This document shows, piece after piece, positions 17,057-25,039 of a stretch of DNA of 64,000 nt. Below the pieces are notes generated by a model. That model was not told where the DNA came from, ran no database searches, and saw nothing but the letters and a program-made list of their open reading frames with translations. This stretch comes from G963666705 sp963666705 (GTDB lineage Bacteria; Pseudomonadota; Alphaproteobacteria; CADEGL01). Made by a program: the position numbers and the translations under genes. The DNA lies in NCBI GenBank assembly GCA_963666705.2, contig CAXXKO010000024.1, forward strand, positions 62,001-126,000, in the 5' to 3' direction. Numbering within the stretch: the stretch's first letter is position 1; the number at the start of each line of letters is the position of its first letter.

Positions 17057-17428
17057 CAATGAAGTGACGGTCCTTTATGCAACGTGGCGTTTTGCCAAAT
17101 CCGACTCAATGATTAGGATTTCCACCACGCTAAAGTGTCGCCTAAAAGCCGCTACAATGCCGTCCGAGTCCCTGCTCGGCATCGCCGGAGATATCTCCGC
17201 TTCGACCTGCACCGAGCTTTACTCAGGAAAATGGGTGCACACTACATATAGTGGGTGTGGGTGATAACCGGATAGGCAAGGGTATTTCAAGGATGTTGGG
17301 TGAGTTTTATAATAGTAATGTAATTTTGTCTATTTTATTTTTTATGATGTTCTTAATATTATGGAGAGGAACTAAACAGGCGAGATTTTATTATTTGTAT
17401 CATAGGTAGTTGGGGAATAGGACGGAAT

Positions 17429-18220
17429 ATGATTTGCAAGCGGCTTGAAATGACGATCGACGCCCACGGCCGCGCCACGCTGACCTTCAACCGGCCGGAG
17501 ATCCACAACGCCATCGACGATAAGCAGATCGTGGCGCTGCACGAGGCGCTCGACGGCATCGCCGCGCGGGACGACGTGCGGGTGCTGGTCATCGCGGGCG
17601 AGGGCAGGAGCTTCTGCGCCGGGGCCGACCTCAACTGGATGAAGCGCACGGCCACCTACTCCGAGGAAGAGAACCTGGCCGACGCCATGGTGCTCGCCCG
17701 CGCGCTGAACCGCCTCGACACCATGCCGGTGCCGACGGTGGCGCGGGTCCAGGGGGCGGCCTTCGGTGGCGGGGTCGGCATCGTCTCCTGCTGCGACGTG
17801 GCGGTGGCGTCGGAGGCCGCGCGCTTCTCGCTCTCCGAAGTGCGCCTCGGCCTCATCCCCGCCACCATCAGCCCCTATGTGCTGGCCGCCATCGGCCCGC
17901 GCGCGGCGCGGCGCTACATGCTGACGGCCGAGCGCTTCGACGCCCATGAGGCGCACCGCATCGGCCTCGTCCACGCCGTCGCGGCACCCGATGCCCTCGA
18001 CGCGGCCGTGGACGAGATCGTCGCCCAGCTTTGCCTCGGCGGCCCCCGGGCTATTGCCGGCACCAAGGCCCTGACCCTCGCCGTCGGCGGCGGGGTGAGC
18101 GAGGCGGTGATGGCCGATACGGCCGCCCGCATCGCCCGCATCCGCGCCACCGATGAAGGCCGCGAGGGCGTCGCCGCCTTCCTCGAGAAGCGCAAGCCGC
18201 GCTGGCGGGGGGAGGGGTAG
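17429..18220 (+). CDS. liuC: enoyl-CoA hydratase family, probable methylglutaconyl-CoA hydratase
   Basis: A 263-residue crotonase-fold protein. The oxyanion-hole segment is SFCAGADLNWMKR. ADLNWMKR is characteristic of methylglutaconyl-CoA hydratases of leucine breakdown. The second motif is AAFGGGVGIVSCCDVAVA, and the SEVRLGLIPATISPYV block carries the catalytic Glu region. The start at ATG 17429 lies 20 bp after the stop of the AT-rich remnant. An alternative ATG at 17450 fits the family start better (MTIDAHGRATLTF). The insertion cluster has replaced its original upstream region, so expression may now depend on a new promoter. Confidence 0.87.
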   Translation: MICKRLEMTIDAHGRATLTFNRPEIHNAIDDKQIVALHEALDGIAARDDVRVLVIAGEGRSFCAGADLNWMKRTATYSEEENLADAMVLARALNRLDTMPVPTVARVQGAAFGGGVGIVSCCDVAVASEAARFSLSEVRLGLIPATISPYVLAAIGPRAARRYMLTAERFDAHEAHRIGLVHAVAAPDALDAAVDEIVAQLCLGGPRAIAGTKALTLAVGGGVSEAVMADTAARIARIRATDEGREGVAAFLEKRKPRWRGEG

Positions 18221-18261
18221 GGGGATGGTCGGTACCTCACTTCTCACCCTGATATCTCGTG

Positions 18262-18388
18262 GGACTTTCTCTCCACCCCTCACCCTCCCGCTACGCGGGG
18301 CCCTCCCTCTCCCGGTGGGAGAGGGTGCTGGTGGCCGGCACGCTCTACTCCCTCTCCCTTGGGGAGAGGGCCGGGGTGAGGGGTCGGA
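18262..18388 (+). repeat. palindromic intergenic repeat cluster
   Basis: The gap between the two hydratase genes holds nested inverted repeats. Outer arms are CCCCTCACCCT (18275-18285) and GGGGTGAGGGG (18374-18384). Between them are two small hairpins, CCCTCTCCCGGTGGGAGAGG and CCCTCTCCCTTGGGGAGAGG. These resemble widespread CTCACCC/CTCTCCC extragenic palindromes and could fold in the polycistronic transcript. Confidence 0.75.
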
Positions 18389-18403
18389 CGAGAGGCGGGC
18401 GCC

Positions 18404-19198
18404 ATGACCGAGCCCGTGGTCCTGAGCGAGGTGGATGGCCGCGGTGTGGCCACCGTGCGCCTCAACCGCCCAGAGCGTGCCAACGCCTATAACGGCGAGA
18501 TGATGGACGGCGCGCGCGCGGCGGTGGCGGCGCTCGCCGATGGCCCGGCCGTTCGTATCCTCGTCCTTCGGGGCGTGGGCAAGAACTTCTCGGGCGGCGC
18601 CGACCTCGCCTATCAGCGTGAGCTGGGCGCGAGAGGCGAGGCGGCGAACCGCGACTTCTCGACCCGCACAATCCGCACCATGTGCGCCCTCAACGAGTTC
18701 CCCCGGCCGGTGGTCGCGGTGGTCCAGGGCGCCTGCTTTGGCGGCGGCATTGGCTTCGTCGCCTGCTGCGACATCGCCATCGGCGCCAGCGATGCGATCT
18801 TCGGCCTGACCGAGGTGCGTGTGGGCGTGATCCCCTCGCCCATACAGGTCCAGCTCGACCGCGCGATCCGTACCCGCGCGGCGCGGCGCTACGGTGTGAC
18901 GGGGGAGCGTTTCGATGCCGCGGAGGCGCACCGCATCGGCCTGCTGCACGAGGTGGTGGCCCCCGAGGCGCTGGATCAGGCGGCCGAGGATATCGTCACC
19001 GCGCTTCTCGCCGCCGGCCCGGCCTCCCTGGTGGCGGCAAAGGACCTGATCCTCGACCTCTCGCACACGCGCCTCGACGAGGCGCGCATCGCCGAGATGG
19101 CCGCCATCTCCGTCGGCGCCCGCACCTCGCCCGAGGCGCACGAGGGCTTGAGCGCATTCCTCGAGAAGCGCCCGCCCGCCTGGGCCGCGAAGCCGTGA
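18404..19198 (+). CDS. enoyl-CoA hydratase/isomerase family protein
   Basis: A 264-residue crotonase-fold protein. Motifs are NFSGGADLAYQRE for the oxyanion hole, ACFGGGIGFVACCDIAIG, and FGLTEVRVGVIPSPIQVQL for the second half, with a putative catalytic Glu in TEVRVG. Its stop overlaps the MccA start (ATGA at 19195-19200), indicating translational coupling. It is a distant paralogue of the liuC-like gene. It may hydrate another branched or unsaturated acyl-CoA (for example from valine, isoleucine or a monoterpene). Confidence 0.85.
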   Translation: MTEPVVLSEVDGRGVATVRLNRPERANAYNGEMMDGARAAVAALADGPAVRILVLRGVGKNFSGGADLAYQRELGARGEAANRDFSTRTIRTMCALNEFPRPVVAVVQGACFGGGIGFVACCDIAIGASDAIFGLTEVRVGVIPSPIQVQLDRAIRTRAARRYGVTGERFDAAEAHRIGLLHEVVAPEALDQAAEDIVTALLAAGPASLVAAKDLILDLSHTRLDEARIAEMAAISVGARTSPEAHEGLSAFLEKRPPAWAAKP

Positions 19199-21213
19199 TG
19201 TTCGAGAAGATCCTGATCGCCAACCGGGGCGAGATCGCCTGCCGGGTCATGGCGTCGGCCCGGCGCATGGGCATCGCCACGGCGGCCGTCTATTCCGAGG
19301 CCGACACGGCCGCTCGCCACGTCGCCCTCGCCGATGAAGCCCACCTGATCGGCCCCGCGCCGGCGGCAAAGAGCTATCTGAAAATCGAGGCCATCCTCGA
19401 GGCGCTCGCGCGCAGCGGGGCCGGCGCGGTCCATCCAGGCTATGGCTTCCTGTCCGAGAACGCGGGCTTCGCCGAGGCGGTCGCGGCCGCGGGCGCGGTC
19501 TTCGTCGGCCCGCCGGCCGCCGCTATCCGCGCCATGGGCGACAAGGCGGCGGCGAAGGCGCTCATGGCCGAGGCGGGGGTGCCGCTCGTCCCCGGCTATC
19601 ACGGCGCGGACCAGGACGCGGTGGCCCTCGCGCGCGCGGCTGGGGAGATCGGCTATCCCGTGCTGGTCAAGGCGTCGGCCGGCGGCGGCGGGCGCGGCAT
19701 GCGCGTGGTGACGGAGGTGGGCGCGCTCGAATCGGCGCTCGAATCGGCGCGGCGCGAATCCAAGGCCGCCTTCGGCGACGACCGCCTGTTGATCGAGAAG
19801 TACCTCGACCGGCCCCGCCATATCGAGGTCCAGGTCTTCGCCGACAGCCACGGCCATATGGTCCATCTCTACGAGCGCGACTGCTCCATCCAGCGCCGCC
19901 ACCAGAAGGTGATCGAGGAGGCGCCCGCCCCCGGCATGACGGAAGAGTTGCGCGCGGCGATGGGGGCGGCGGCGGTGGCGGCGGCCCGGGCCGTCGATTA
20001 CGTGGGTGCGGGCACGGTCGAGTTCCTGGTCGATCCCGATGGCGCCTTCTACTTCATGGAGATGAACACGCGCCTTCAGGTCGAGCATCCGGTGACAGAG
20101 ATGATCGTCGGCGAGGACCTGGTCGAATGGCAGCTCCGCGTCGCGGCGGGCGAGCCCTTGCCGGTCCGGCAGGACGATGTCGAGGCCCTCGGACATGCCA
20201 TCGAGGCGCGCGTCTATGCCGAGGACCCGGCCCGCGGCTTCCTGCCCTCGACCGGCCGGCTCGCCCATCTGCGCTTCCCCGAGGATTCGGTGCATCTGCG
20301 CGTCGATTCAGGCGTGCTCGAGGGCGACGAGGTGAGCGTCCATTACGACCCCATGATCGCCAAGCTCGTGGTCTGGGACGAGGACCGCCCATCCGCCCTC
20401 CGCCGCCTGCGCGCGGCCCTGGGCGAAAGCCAGGTGGTCGGCCTCTCGACCAATCTCGATTTCCTCTCCGCCATCGCCGCCCATCCCGCCTTCGCCGCGG
20501 GCGTGCTCGAGACCGGCTTCGTCGAGCGCCATCGCGGCGATTTGTTCCCCGAGCCGGGGCCGCTGCCCGACCGCGCCCTGGCCTTCGCGGCCATCCGCTT
20601 GCTCCTCGACCAGGCGGCCGAGGCCGCCCGGGCCGCGGGCGCGAGCGCCGATCCCCACTCGCCCTGGCACCGCACCGACGGCTGGCGCCTCAACGACGAG
20701 GGCCGGCAGGTGATCCACCTCGCCCCCGGCGGCGAGGGCGAAGCGGCGGTCGCCCTCACCGTCCATTACCGCGCCGGGGCCTGGGTGCTGGACCTGCCGG
20801 GAGGCAGTGTCGTGGCGCGCGGTGAGATCGGGCCCGAGGGCGAGGTCCTGGCCGACTTGGGCGGGGCGCGGCTGCGCGCGAGCGTGATCCGCCGTGGTGA
20901 CGAATTGACCGTCATCCACGGTGGCCACACCCACCATCTGGCCCTCGCCGACCCCCTGGCCCGCACCGCCGGCATCGAGGCCGGGACGGGGCACCTTTCC
21001 GCCCCCATGCCGGGCAAGATTCTCGAGGTGCTGGTCGAGGAAGGGGCCAGTGTCAGGCGCGGCGCGGCGCTGATGGTCCTCGAGGCCATGAAGATGGAGC
21101 ACACCATCGCCGCCCCCGCCGACGGCATCGTGAGCCGCATCAACTTCGCCCCCGGCGACCAGGTGGACGAAGGGGTCGAGCTCCTGGTCATCGACGGCGG
21201 GGAGGGGGGCTGA
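19198..21213 (+). CDS. liuD: methylcrotonyl-CoA carboxylase, biotin carboxylase/biotin carrier (alpha) subunit
   Basis: A 671-residue protein. The N-terminal biotin carboxylase domain (MFEKILIANRGEIACRVMAS; YPVLVKASAGGGGRGMRVV; RDCSIQRRHQKVIEEAPA; EMNTRLQVEHPVTEMI) is followed by the BT linker. The C-terminal biotinyl domain has the VLEAMKMEHT motif, with the biotin-carrying Lys at residue 632. The start ATG overlaps the preceding stop. Together with the 7865-9472 carboxyltransferase it forms methylcrotonyl-CoA carboxylase. All motifs look intact. Confidence 0.94.
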   Translation: MFEKILIANRGEIACRVMASARRMGIATAAVYSEADTAARHVALADEAHLIGPAPAAKSYLKIEAILEALARSGAGAVHPGYGFLSENAGFAEAVAAAGAVFVGPPAAAIRAMGDKAAAKALMAEAGVPLVPGYHGADQDAVALARAAGEIGYPVLVKASAGGGGRGMRVVTEVGALESALESARRESKAAFGDDRLLIEKYLDRPRHIEVQVFADSHGHMVHLYERDCSIQRRHQKVIEEAPAPGMTEELRAAMGAAAVAAARAVDYVGAGTVEFLVDPDGAFYFMEMNTRLQVEHPVTEMIVGEDLVEWQLRVAAGEPLPVRQDDVEALGHAIEARVYAEDPARGFLPSTGRLAHLRFPEDSVHLRVDSGVLEGDEVSVHYDPMIAKLVVWDEDRPSALRRLRAALGESQVVGLSTNLDFLSAIAAHPAFAAGVLETGFVERHRGDLFPEPGPLPDRALAFAAIRLLLDQAAEAARAAGASADPHSPWHRTDGWRLNDEGRQVIHLAPGGEGEAAVALTVHYRAGAWVLDLPGGSVVARGEIGPEGEVLADLGGARLRASVIRRGDELTVIHGGHTHHLALADPLARTAGIEAGTGHLSAPMPGKILEVLVEEGASVRRGAALMVLEAMKMEHTIAAPADGIVSRINFAPGDQVDEGVELLVIDGGEGG

Positions 21214-21214
21214 G

Positions 21215-22120
21215 ATGCGGTTGCCATCCCGCGTCCGCATGGTCGAGGTGGGGCCGCGCGACGGGCTGCAGAACGAGCCCGGAGCGGTTCCCACCGCGGT
21301 CAAGATCGCCTTCATCGATCGGCTCGCCGATGCCGGCCTACGGGCCATCGAGGCGGGCGCCTTCGTCTCGCCCAAATGGATGCCGCGCATGGCGGACACG
21401 GCGGACGTGATGGCCGGCATCGCGCGCCGGCCGGGGGTCAGCTACCCCGTGCTCGTGCCCAATATGAAGGGCTTCGAGGCGGCCGTGGCGGCGCGGGCGG
21501 AGGAGATCGCCATCTTCGGCGCCGCCTCGGAGACATTCTCCCAGCGCAACATCAACTGCTCCATCGCCGAGAGCCTCCAGCGCTTCACGCCCGTCTGCGA
21601 GGCCGCGCGCGAGCGTGGGATCCGCGTGCGCGGCTACGTCTCCTGCGTCCTCGGCTGCCCCTACGAGGGCGAGAAAGCACCCGAGGCCGCCGCCCGGGTC
21701 GCCACGCGCCTCCTGGAGATGGGCTGCTACGAGGTCTCCCTCGGCGATACCATCGGCGTCGGCACGCCGGCCCGCGCCCAGGCCATGATCGACATAGTCG
21801 CGGCGGCCGTCCCGGTCGAGAAGCTGGCCGTCCATTTCCACGATACCTACGGCCAGGCCCTGGCCAACATCCTCGCCTGTATGGAGCGGGGCGTGGCGGT
21901 GGTGGACTCGTCCGTCGCCGGCCTCGGCGGCTGTCCCTACGCCAAGGGCGCGTCCGGCAACGTCGCCAGCGACGACGTGCTCTACATGCTGGACGGGCTC
22001 GCCATCGAGACCGGTGTGGACCTGGACCGCCTGGCGCGCGCCGGCTGGGACGTGTGCGAAGCGCTCGGCCGGGCGCCCGCGTCCAAAGTCTCCCTCGCCC
22101 TCAAGGCCAAGGAGGCGTAA
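21215..22120 (+). CDS. liuE: hydroxymethylglutaryl-CoA lyase
   Basis: A 301-residue TIM-barrel protein. It has VEVGPRDGLQNEPG at the N-terminus (metal/acid residues). SPKWMPRMAD and AVHFHDTYGQALANIL (metal His pair) follow, then the signature loop DSSVAGLGGCPYAKGASGN with the catalytic Cys. It cleaves HMG-CoA to acetoacetate and acetyl-CoA, the last step of leucine catabolism. It starts one base after the MccA stop, so it is in the same operon. Confidence 0.95.
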   Translation: MRLPSRVRMVEVGPRDGLQNEPGAVPTAVKIAFIDRLADAGLRAIEAGAFVSPKWMPRMADTADVMAGIARRPGVSYPVLVPNMKGFEAAVAARAEEIAIFGAASETFSQRNINCSIAESLQRFTPVCEAARERGIRVRGYVSCVLGCPYEGEKAPEAAARVATRLLEMGCYEVSLGDTIGVGTPARAQAMIDIVAAAVPVEKLAVHFHDTYGQALANILACMERGVAVVDSSVAGLGGCPYAKGASGNVASDDVLYMLDGLAIETGVDLDRLARAGWDVCEALGRAPASKVSLALKAKEA

Positions 22121-22159
22121 CACCGAGGCCGGCTTGACAGCCGCGTCCCACCTCCCACT

Positions 22160-22262
22160 CATGCTTCGACAGGCTCAGCATGAGGGTCCGTGAGGTTCAC
22201 CTCACATAAAACGCCCTCACCCTGAGCCTCCTCATCCTGAGCTTGTCGAAGGACGAAGGGTG
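22160..22262 (+). repeat. palindromic intergenic repeats before the SLC13-like gene
   Basis: Two units of the dispersed TCATGCTGAGCCTGTCGAA family lie in opposite orientation: ATGCTTCGACAGGCTCAGCA near 22160, and CTCATCCTGAGCTTGTCGAA at 22230-22249, enclosed by CCCTCACC and GGGTGAGG arms. They follow the HMG-CoA lyase stop and could end or stabilise the transcript. Confidence 0.8.
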
Positions 22263-22316
22263 AGGTGGAATCTCTGCCTCGGGGGGAACCTGCTCATCAC
22301 CGGCATTCTTCATCAT

Positions 22317-23681
22317 GTGCCGCGCGTCATCGCGGCGGCGGCGCTGGTGGCCGCAGCGGTGCTGCTGGTGCTGCCCGCGCCGGCGGGCGTGCCGCCGCAA
22401 GCCATGGGCGCCGCCGCGCTGACCGTCTTCGTCATCGCCTTCTGGGCCACGGGTGCGCTGCCCGCCTTCATCACCACCATCACCTTCTTCGCCTTCGCCA
22501 TGCTGTTCGCGCTGGCCCCCGCGAACGTGGTCTTCGCGGGCTTCGCATCGACTGCATTCTGGCTCGTCTTCGGTGGCCTCGTCATCGGCGTGGGAATCGA
22601 GCGCACGGGCCTGGGCGGCCGCCTCGCCCAGTCGCTGGTGGGCCTCTTCGGCGCCAGCTACGGGCGCGTCATCCTGGGCCTCGTGCTGGTCGGCGTCGTC
22701 CTCGCCTTCCTCATGCCCTCGACTTTGGGGCGCATCGTGCTGCTGGTGCCGGTGGTAGCATCCTTCGCCGACCGCCTCGGCTTCGGCTACGGCAGCCGTG
22801 GGCGCAACGGCATGATGCTGGCCATGGGGCTCGGCACCTTCATGCCCTCGACCGCGATCCTGCCCGCCAACCTCGCGAACATGGTGCTGCTCGGCACCAG
22901 CGAGACGATCTACGGCATCCACATGACCTATGTCGGCTATTTGGTCCTGCACTTCCCCGTGCTGGGATTCCTCAAGGGCGCCGCTATCGTCGCCCTCACC
23001 ACCTGGCTGTTCCGTGAGGAGCCGGGCCCGACCCCGGCGGCCGAGGCCCGCGCGCCCCTCTCGCGCGACGAGAAGGTGCTGGCCGTCATCCTGGCGCTGG
23101 CGCTCGTGTTCTGGTCGACGGACTTCATCCACCATATCTCGCCCGCCTGGATCGCCCTCGCCGCCGGGCTTGCCTGCCTCCTGCCCGGTATCGACATCAT
23201 CCCGGCCCGCCTCTTCGACGAGCGCATCCAGGCGAGCACGCTGATCTACGTGGCCGGCATCCTGGGCTTGGCCGCGGTGGTCGCCTGGTCGGGGCTGGGC
23301 GACGTGCTGGCGCACGGCTTCATCGCGCAAGGGGGCCTCGCGCCCGGGAGACCGGGCAGCAACTTCGCCGTCCTCTTCGGCCTCTCGACCCTGCTCGGCA
23401 TGGCGACAACCATCGCCGGCATCCCGGCGATCCTGACTCCGCTCGCCGAAGATATCGCGGCGGCCAGCGGCCTGCCGCTCCTGACCGTCCTCATGACCCA
23501 GGTCCTGGGCTTCTCGACCATCATCCTGCCCTACCAGCTGCCGCCGCTCATGATCGGCATGCAGCTCGGCGGGGTGCCGATGACGGCCGGCACCCGTCTG
23601 ACCCTTCCCCTGGCCCTCGTCACCGTCGTCGTCCTGATGCCGCTCGATTACCTCTGGTGGCGCGCCCTCGGCTTCTTGTGA
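22317..23681 (+). CDS. SLC13/DASS-type sodium:anion symporter-like permease
   Basis: About 454 residues with roughly 11-12 hydrophobic segments across the whole length. Family-like elements are FWATGALPAFITTITFFAFAM, FLMPSTLGRIVLLVPVV (the first Ser-Asn-Thr-like signature region) and a second symmetric half with LGMATTIAGIPAILTPL. A di- or tricarboxylate or related anion is the likely substrate. The start is uncertain. The frame is open back to 22260, but that part overlaps the palindromic repeat; GTG 22317 begins a plausible first helix. Confidence 0.7.
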   Translation: MPRVIAAAALVAAAVLLVLPAPAGVPPQAMGAAALTVFVIAFWATGALPAFITTITFFAFAMLFALAPANVVFAGFASTAFWLVFGGLVIGVGIERTGLGGRLAQSLVGLFGASYGRVILGLVLVGVVLAFLMPSTLGRIVLLVPVVASFADRLGFGYGSRGRNGMMLAMGLGTFMPSTAILPANLANMVLLGTSETIYGIHMTYVGYLVLHFPVLGFLKGAAIVALTTWLFREEPGPTPAAEARAPLSRDEKVLAVILALALVFWSTDFIHHISPAWIALAAGLACLLPGIDIIPARLFDERIQASTLIYVAGILGLAAVVAWSGLGDVLAHGFIAQGGLAPGRPGSNFAVLFGLSTLLGMATTIAGIPAILTPLAEDIAAASGLPLLTVLMTQVLGFSTIILPYQLPPLMIGMQLGGVPMTAGTRLTLPLALVTVVVLMPLDYLWWRALGFL

Positions 23682-23682
23682 G

Positions 23683-24453
23683 TCATCCGGCCAGCACTGC
23701 CTCGTTCCGCTGGCGCACATCGGCGGGCACGCGCGCGGCGTAATCGGCGAGGAAATCGTACTCGTCGTCGGGCCCCTCGAGCGGGATCTGGAGTGCCGTG
23801 CACCAGCGTGCCAGGTGGCAGAAATGGGTGACGAGCCAGGTCAGCTCGACGATCTGGGCATCCACGTGGCGGTCGAGCGCCGCCGCCGGTAGCGCCGCCA
23901 ACCGCGCGTCCGTCAAGTCGTGGGCGCGCAGGGTTTCGCGCAAGGCCGCGAAGTCCCCATCGGTCACCAGATGCGCGTCCTCGGCCAGCTTGGCCGTGTA
24001 GTCGAGGACGATCCGCTCGCGCGCCGTATAGTGCCCGGCATGGTCCTCATGGGCATGAAGGTGGAGGAGCTTCGCATGCGCATCCTCGCGCTCGCCGGCG
24101 TTCTCGGCCGAATCGAGGTAGATGAGCGAATGGTGCAGCAACAGGAAGTGCGCCCGGCACAGGATCACGGTCTTGAGAATTGCCAGCTCCTTGATGGCGC
24201 GGTCGTTGAAGCCGGTCTCCTGCACGCCGCCCCGGAAGCTCGGCGGGTCGAAGATGAAGGCGTTCTCGTAGTCCACGTCCGTCTGCATGAGGCGCGGCAG
24301 GTAGGCCATGACTTTGCCGAGGTTGAAGGGCACGCCGGCGCTCCACAACACGTCGGCCTTGGTCATCTCGGCTGCCGTGTAAGGGTCCACCTCATCCCGC
24401 TGCAAGGGGCGGATGCGCGTCCACGACCCTTGCGGAATTTCGGATTTCTTCAT
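23683..24453 (-). CDS. carboxymuconolactone decarboxylase-like (CMD) family protein
   Basis: A 256-residue protein with the ATG preceded by GAGGAGGTCGCG. It is mainly helical. The central region ETGFNDRAIKELAILKTVIL resembles the CMD/AhpD helical core, but the CxxC redox pair is absent (CRAHFLLLHHS). A peroxidatic activity is therefore doubtful. A second helical block near the C-terminus (VELTWLVTHFCHLARW) resembles CMD dimer partners. It faces the DUF1489 gene, with 135 bp of shared upstream region between them. Specific role unknown. Confidence 0.6.
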   Translation of the reverse strand: MKKSEIPQGSWTRIRPLQRDEVDPYTAAEMTKADVLWSAGVPFNLGKVMAYLPRLMQTDVDYENAFIFDPPSFRGGVQETGFNDRAIKELAILKTVILCRAHFLLLHHSLIYLDSAENAGEREDAHAKLLHLHAHEDHAGHYTARERIVLDYTAKLAEDAHLVTDGDFAALRETLRAHDLTDARLAALPAAALDRHVDAQIVELTWLVTHFCHLARWCTALQIPLEGPDDEYDFLADYAARVPADVRQRNEAVLAG

Positions 24454-24588
24454 CGCGACCTCCTCGGCGGCATCTTTTTCCGCGTGAATCCTATCACGGA
24501 CGATGCTCGCGCTGGCCACACCGGGCCGGCGCTGGTTTAATAACTTTTCGGGGGACGGAGGGCTTTCCAGCGTCCCCAGGGAATATTG

Positions 24589-25023
24589 ATGACCGTGCAT
24601 CTGCTCAAGCTCAGCGTCGGCAGCGAGAGCTTCGACGACATGATCGGCTATCAGACCCGCCGCCTCGCCGAGGCGCGCCGCGCGGGCCGCATGGAGGTCC
24701 TGACCCACCACACGCGGATGATGCCGCGCCGCCGCGCCCAGGTGCTCGACGGCGGCTCCATATATTGGGTGGTCAAGGGCGTCATCCTGTGCCGCAACCC
24801 GGTCGCCGACCTGGTACCCATGGTGGACGAGGAGGGCCGCCGCTTCTGCCAGATCCGCTATGGCCCCGAACTGGTGCGCGTCGATCCCAGGCCCTGCCGC
24901 ATCTTTCAGGGCTGGCGTTATCTCGAGCCGGCGGACGCCGCGCGCGACCTCGTTCCCGGCGAGATCGACGAGGCCATGCCGCCACGCATGGCCGCCGAGC
25001 TGCGCGCTCTCGGCCTCATCTGA
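24589..25023 (+). CDS. DUF1489 family protein
   Basis: A 144-residue protein of the conserved alphaproteobacterial DUF1489 family, seen from MTVHLLKLSVGSESFDD, YQTRRLAEARRAG, LTHHTRMMPRRRAQVLDGGS, YWVVKGVILCRNPV and the C-terminal PRPCRIFQGWRYLE. The family is usually a single-copy core gene of unknown function. Its presence supports the taxonomic guess. The start is ATG 24589. Confidence 0.88.
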   Translation: MTVHLLKLSVGSESFDDMIGYQTRRLAEARRAGRMEVLTHHTRMMPRRRAQVLDGGSIYWVVKGVILCRNPVADLVPMVDEEGRRFCQIRYGPELVRVDPRPCRIFQGWRYLEPADAARDLVPGEIDEAMPPRMAAELRALGLI

Positions 25024-25039
25024 ACATAGGACCGAGAAC

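Larger units (their letters stand above)
16481..17280 (+). mobile_element. 800-bp non-autonomous element with perfect 43-bp inverted repeats and passenger gene
   Basis: Both ends begin CTTGCCTATCCGGTTATCAC and match perfectly for 43 bp. It is flanked by an exact 8-bp duplication GGTATTTC (16473-16480 and 17281-17288). The core CCTATCCGGTTA is shared with the IS1595 ends at 9673 and 15237. With the 8-bp duplication, this implies mobilisation by an IS1595-type transposase in trans. No transposase is encoded inside. It carries the 102-residue gene at 16652-16960 and a collapsed duplicate of that gene's 5' end at 17011-17056. The segment 17057-17235 has no gene I can support. Confidence 0.85.
9491..17409 (+). 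pseudogene. AT-rich gene of unknown function, interrupted by several mobile elements
   Basis: The pieces outside the insertion sequences (9491-9672, 10748-10793, 12202-~12300, ~13850-13904, 15218-15236, 16332-16480, 17281-17409) are AT-rich, unlike the surrounding genome. The first piece begins MYTSPVDLVEDPNQRLGKLP. If the unit 9673-16331 and the element 16481-17280 are removed with one target copy each (ATAATTAT and GGTATTTC), 9491-9672, 16340-16480 and 17289-17409 join in frame. This gives a 147-codon ORF ending at TAG 17407-17409. The C-terminal part has hydrophobic stretches (NNIVFIAVSGGIS, VILSILFFMMFLILW), so a small membrane protein is likely. The inner AT-rich pieces also read open in the same frame, so the original could have been longer. 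Family not recognised. Confidence 0.65.

Noticed and set aside
17064..17264. 66-residue plus-strand frame inside the 800-bp element
   Set aside because: It runs into the right terminal repeat and lacks a good ribosome site.
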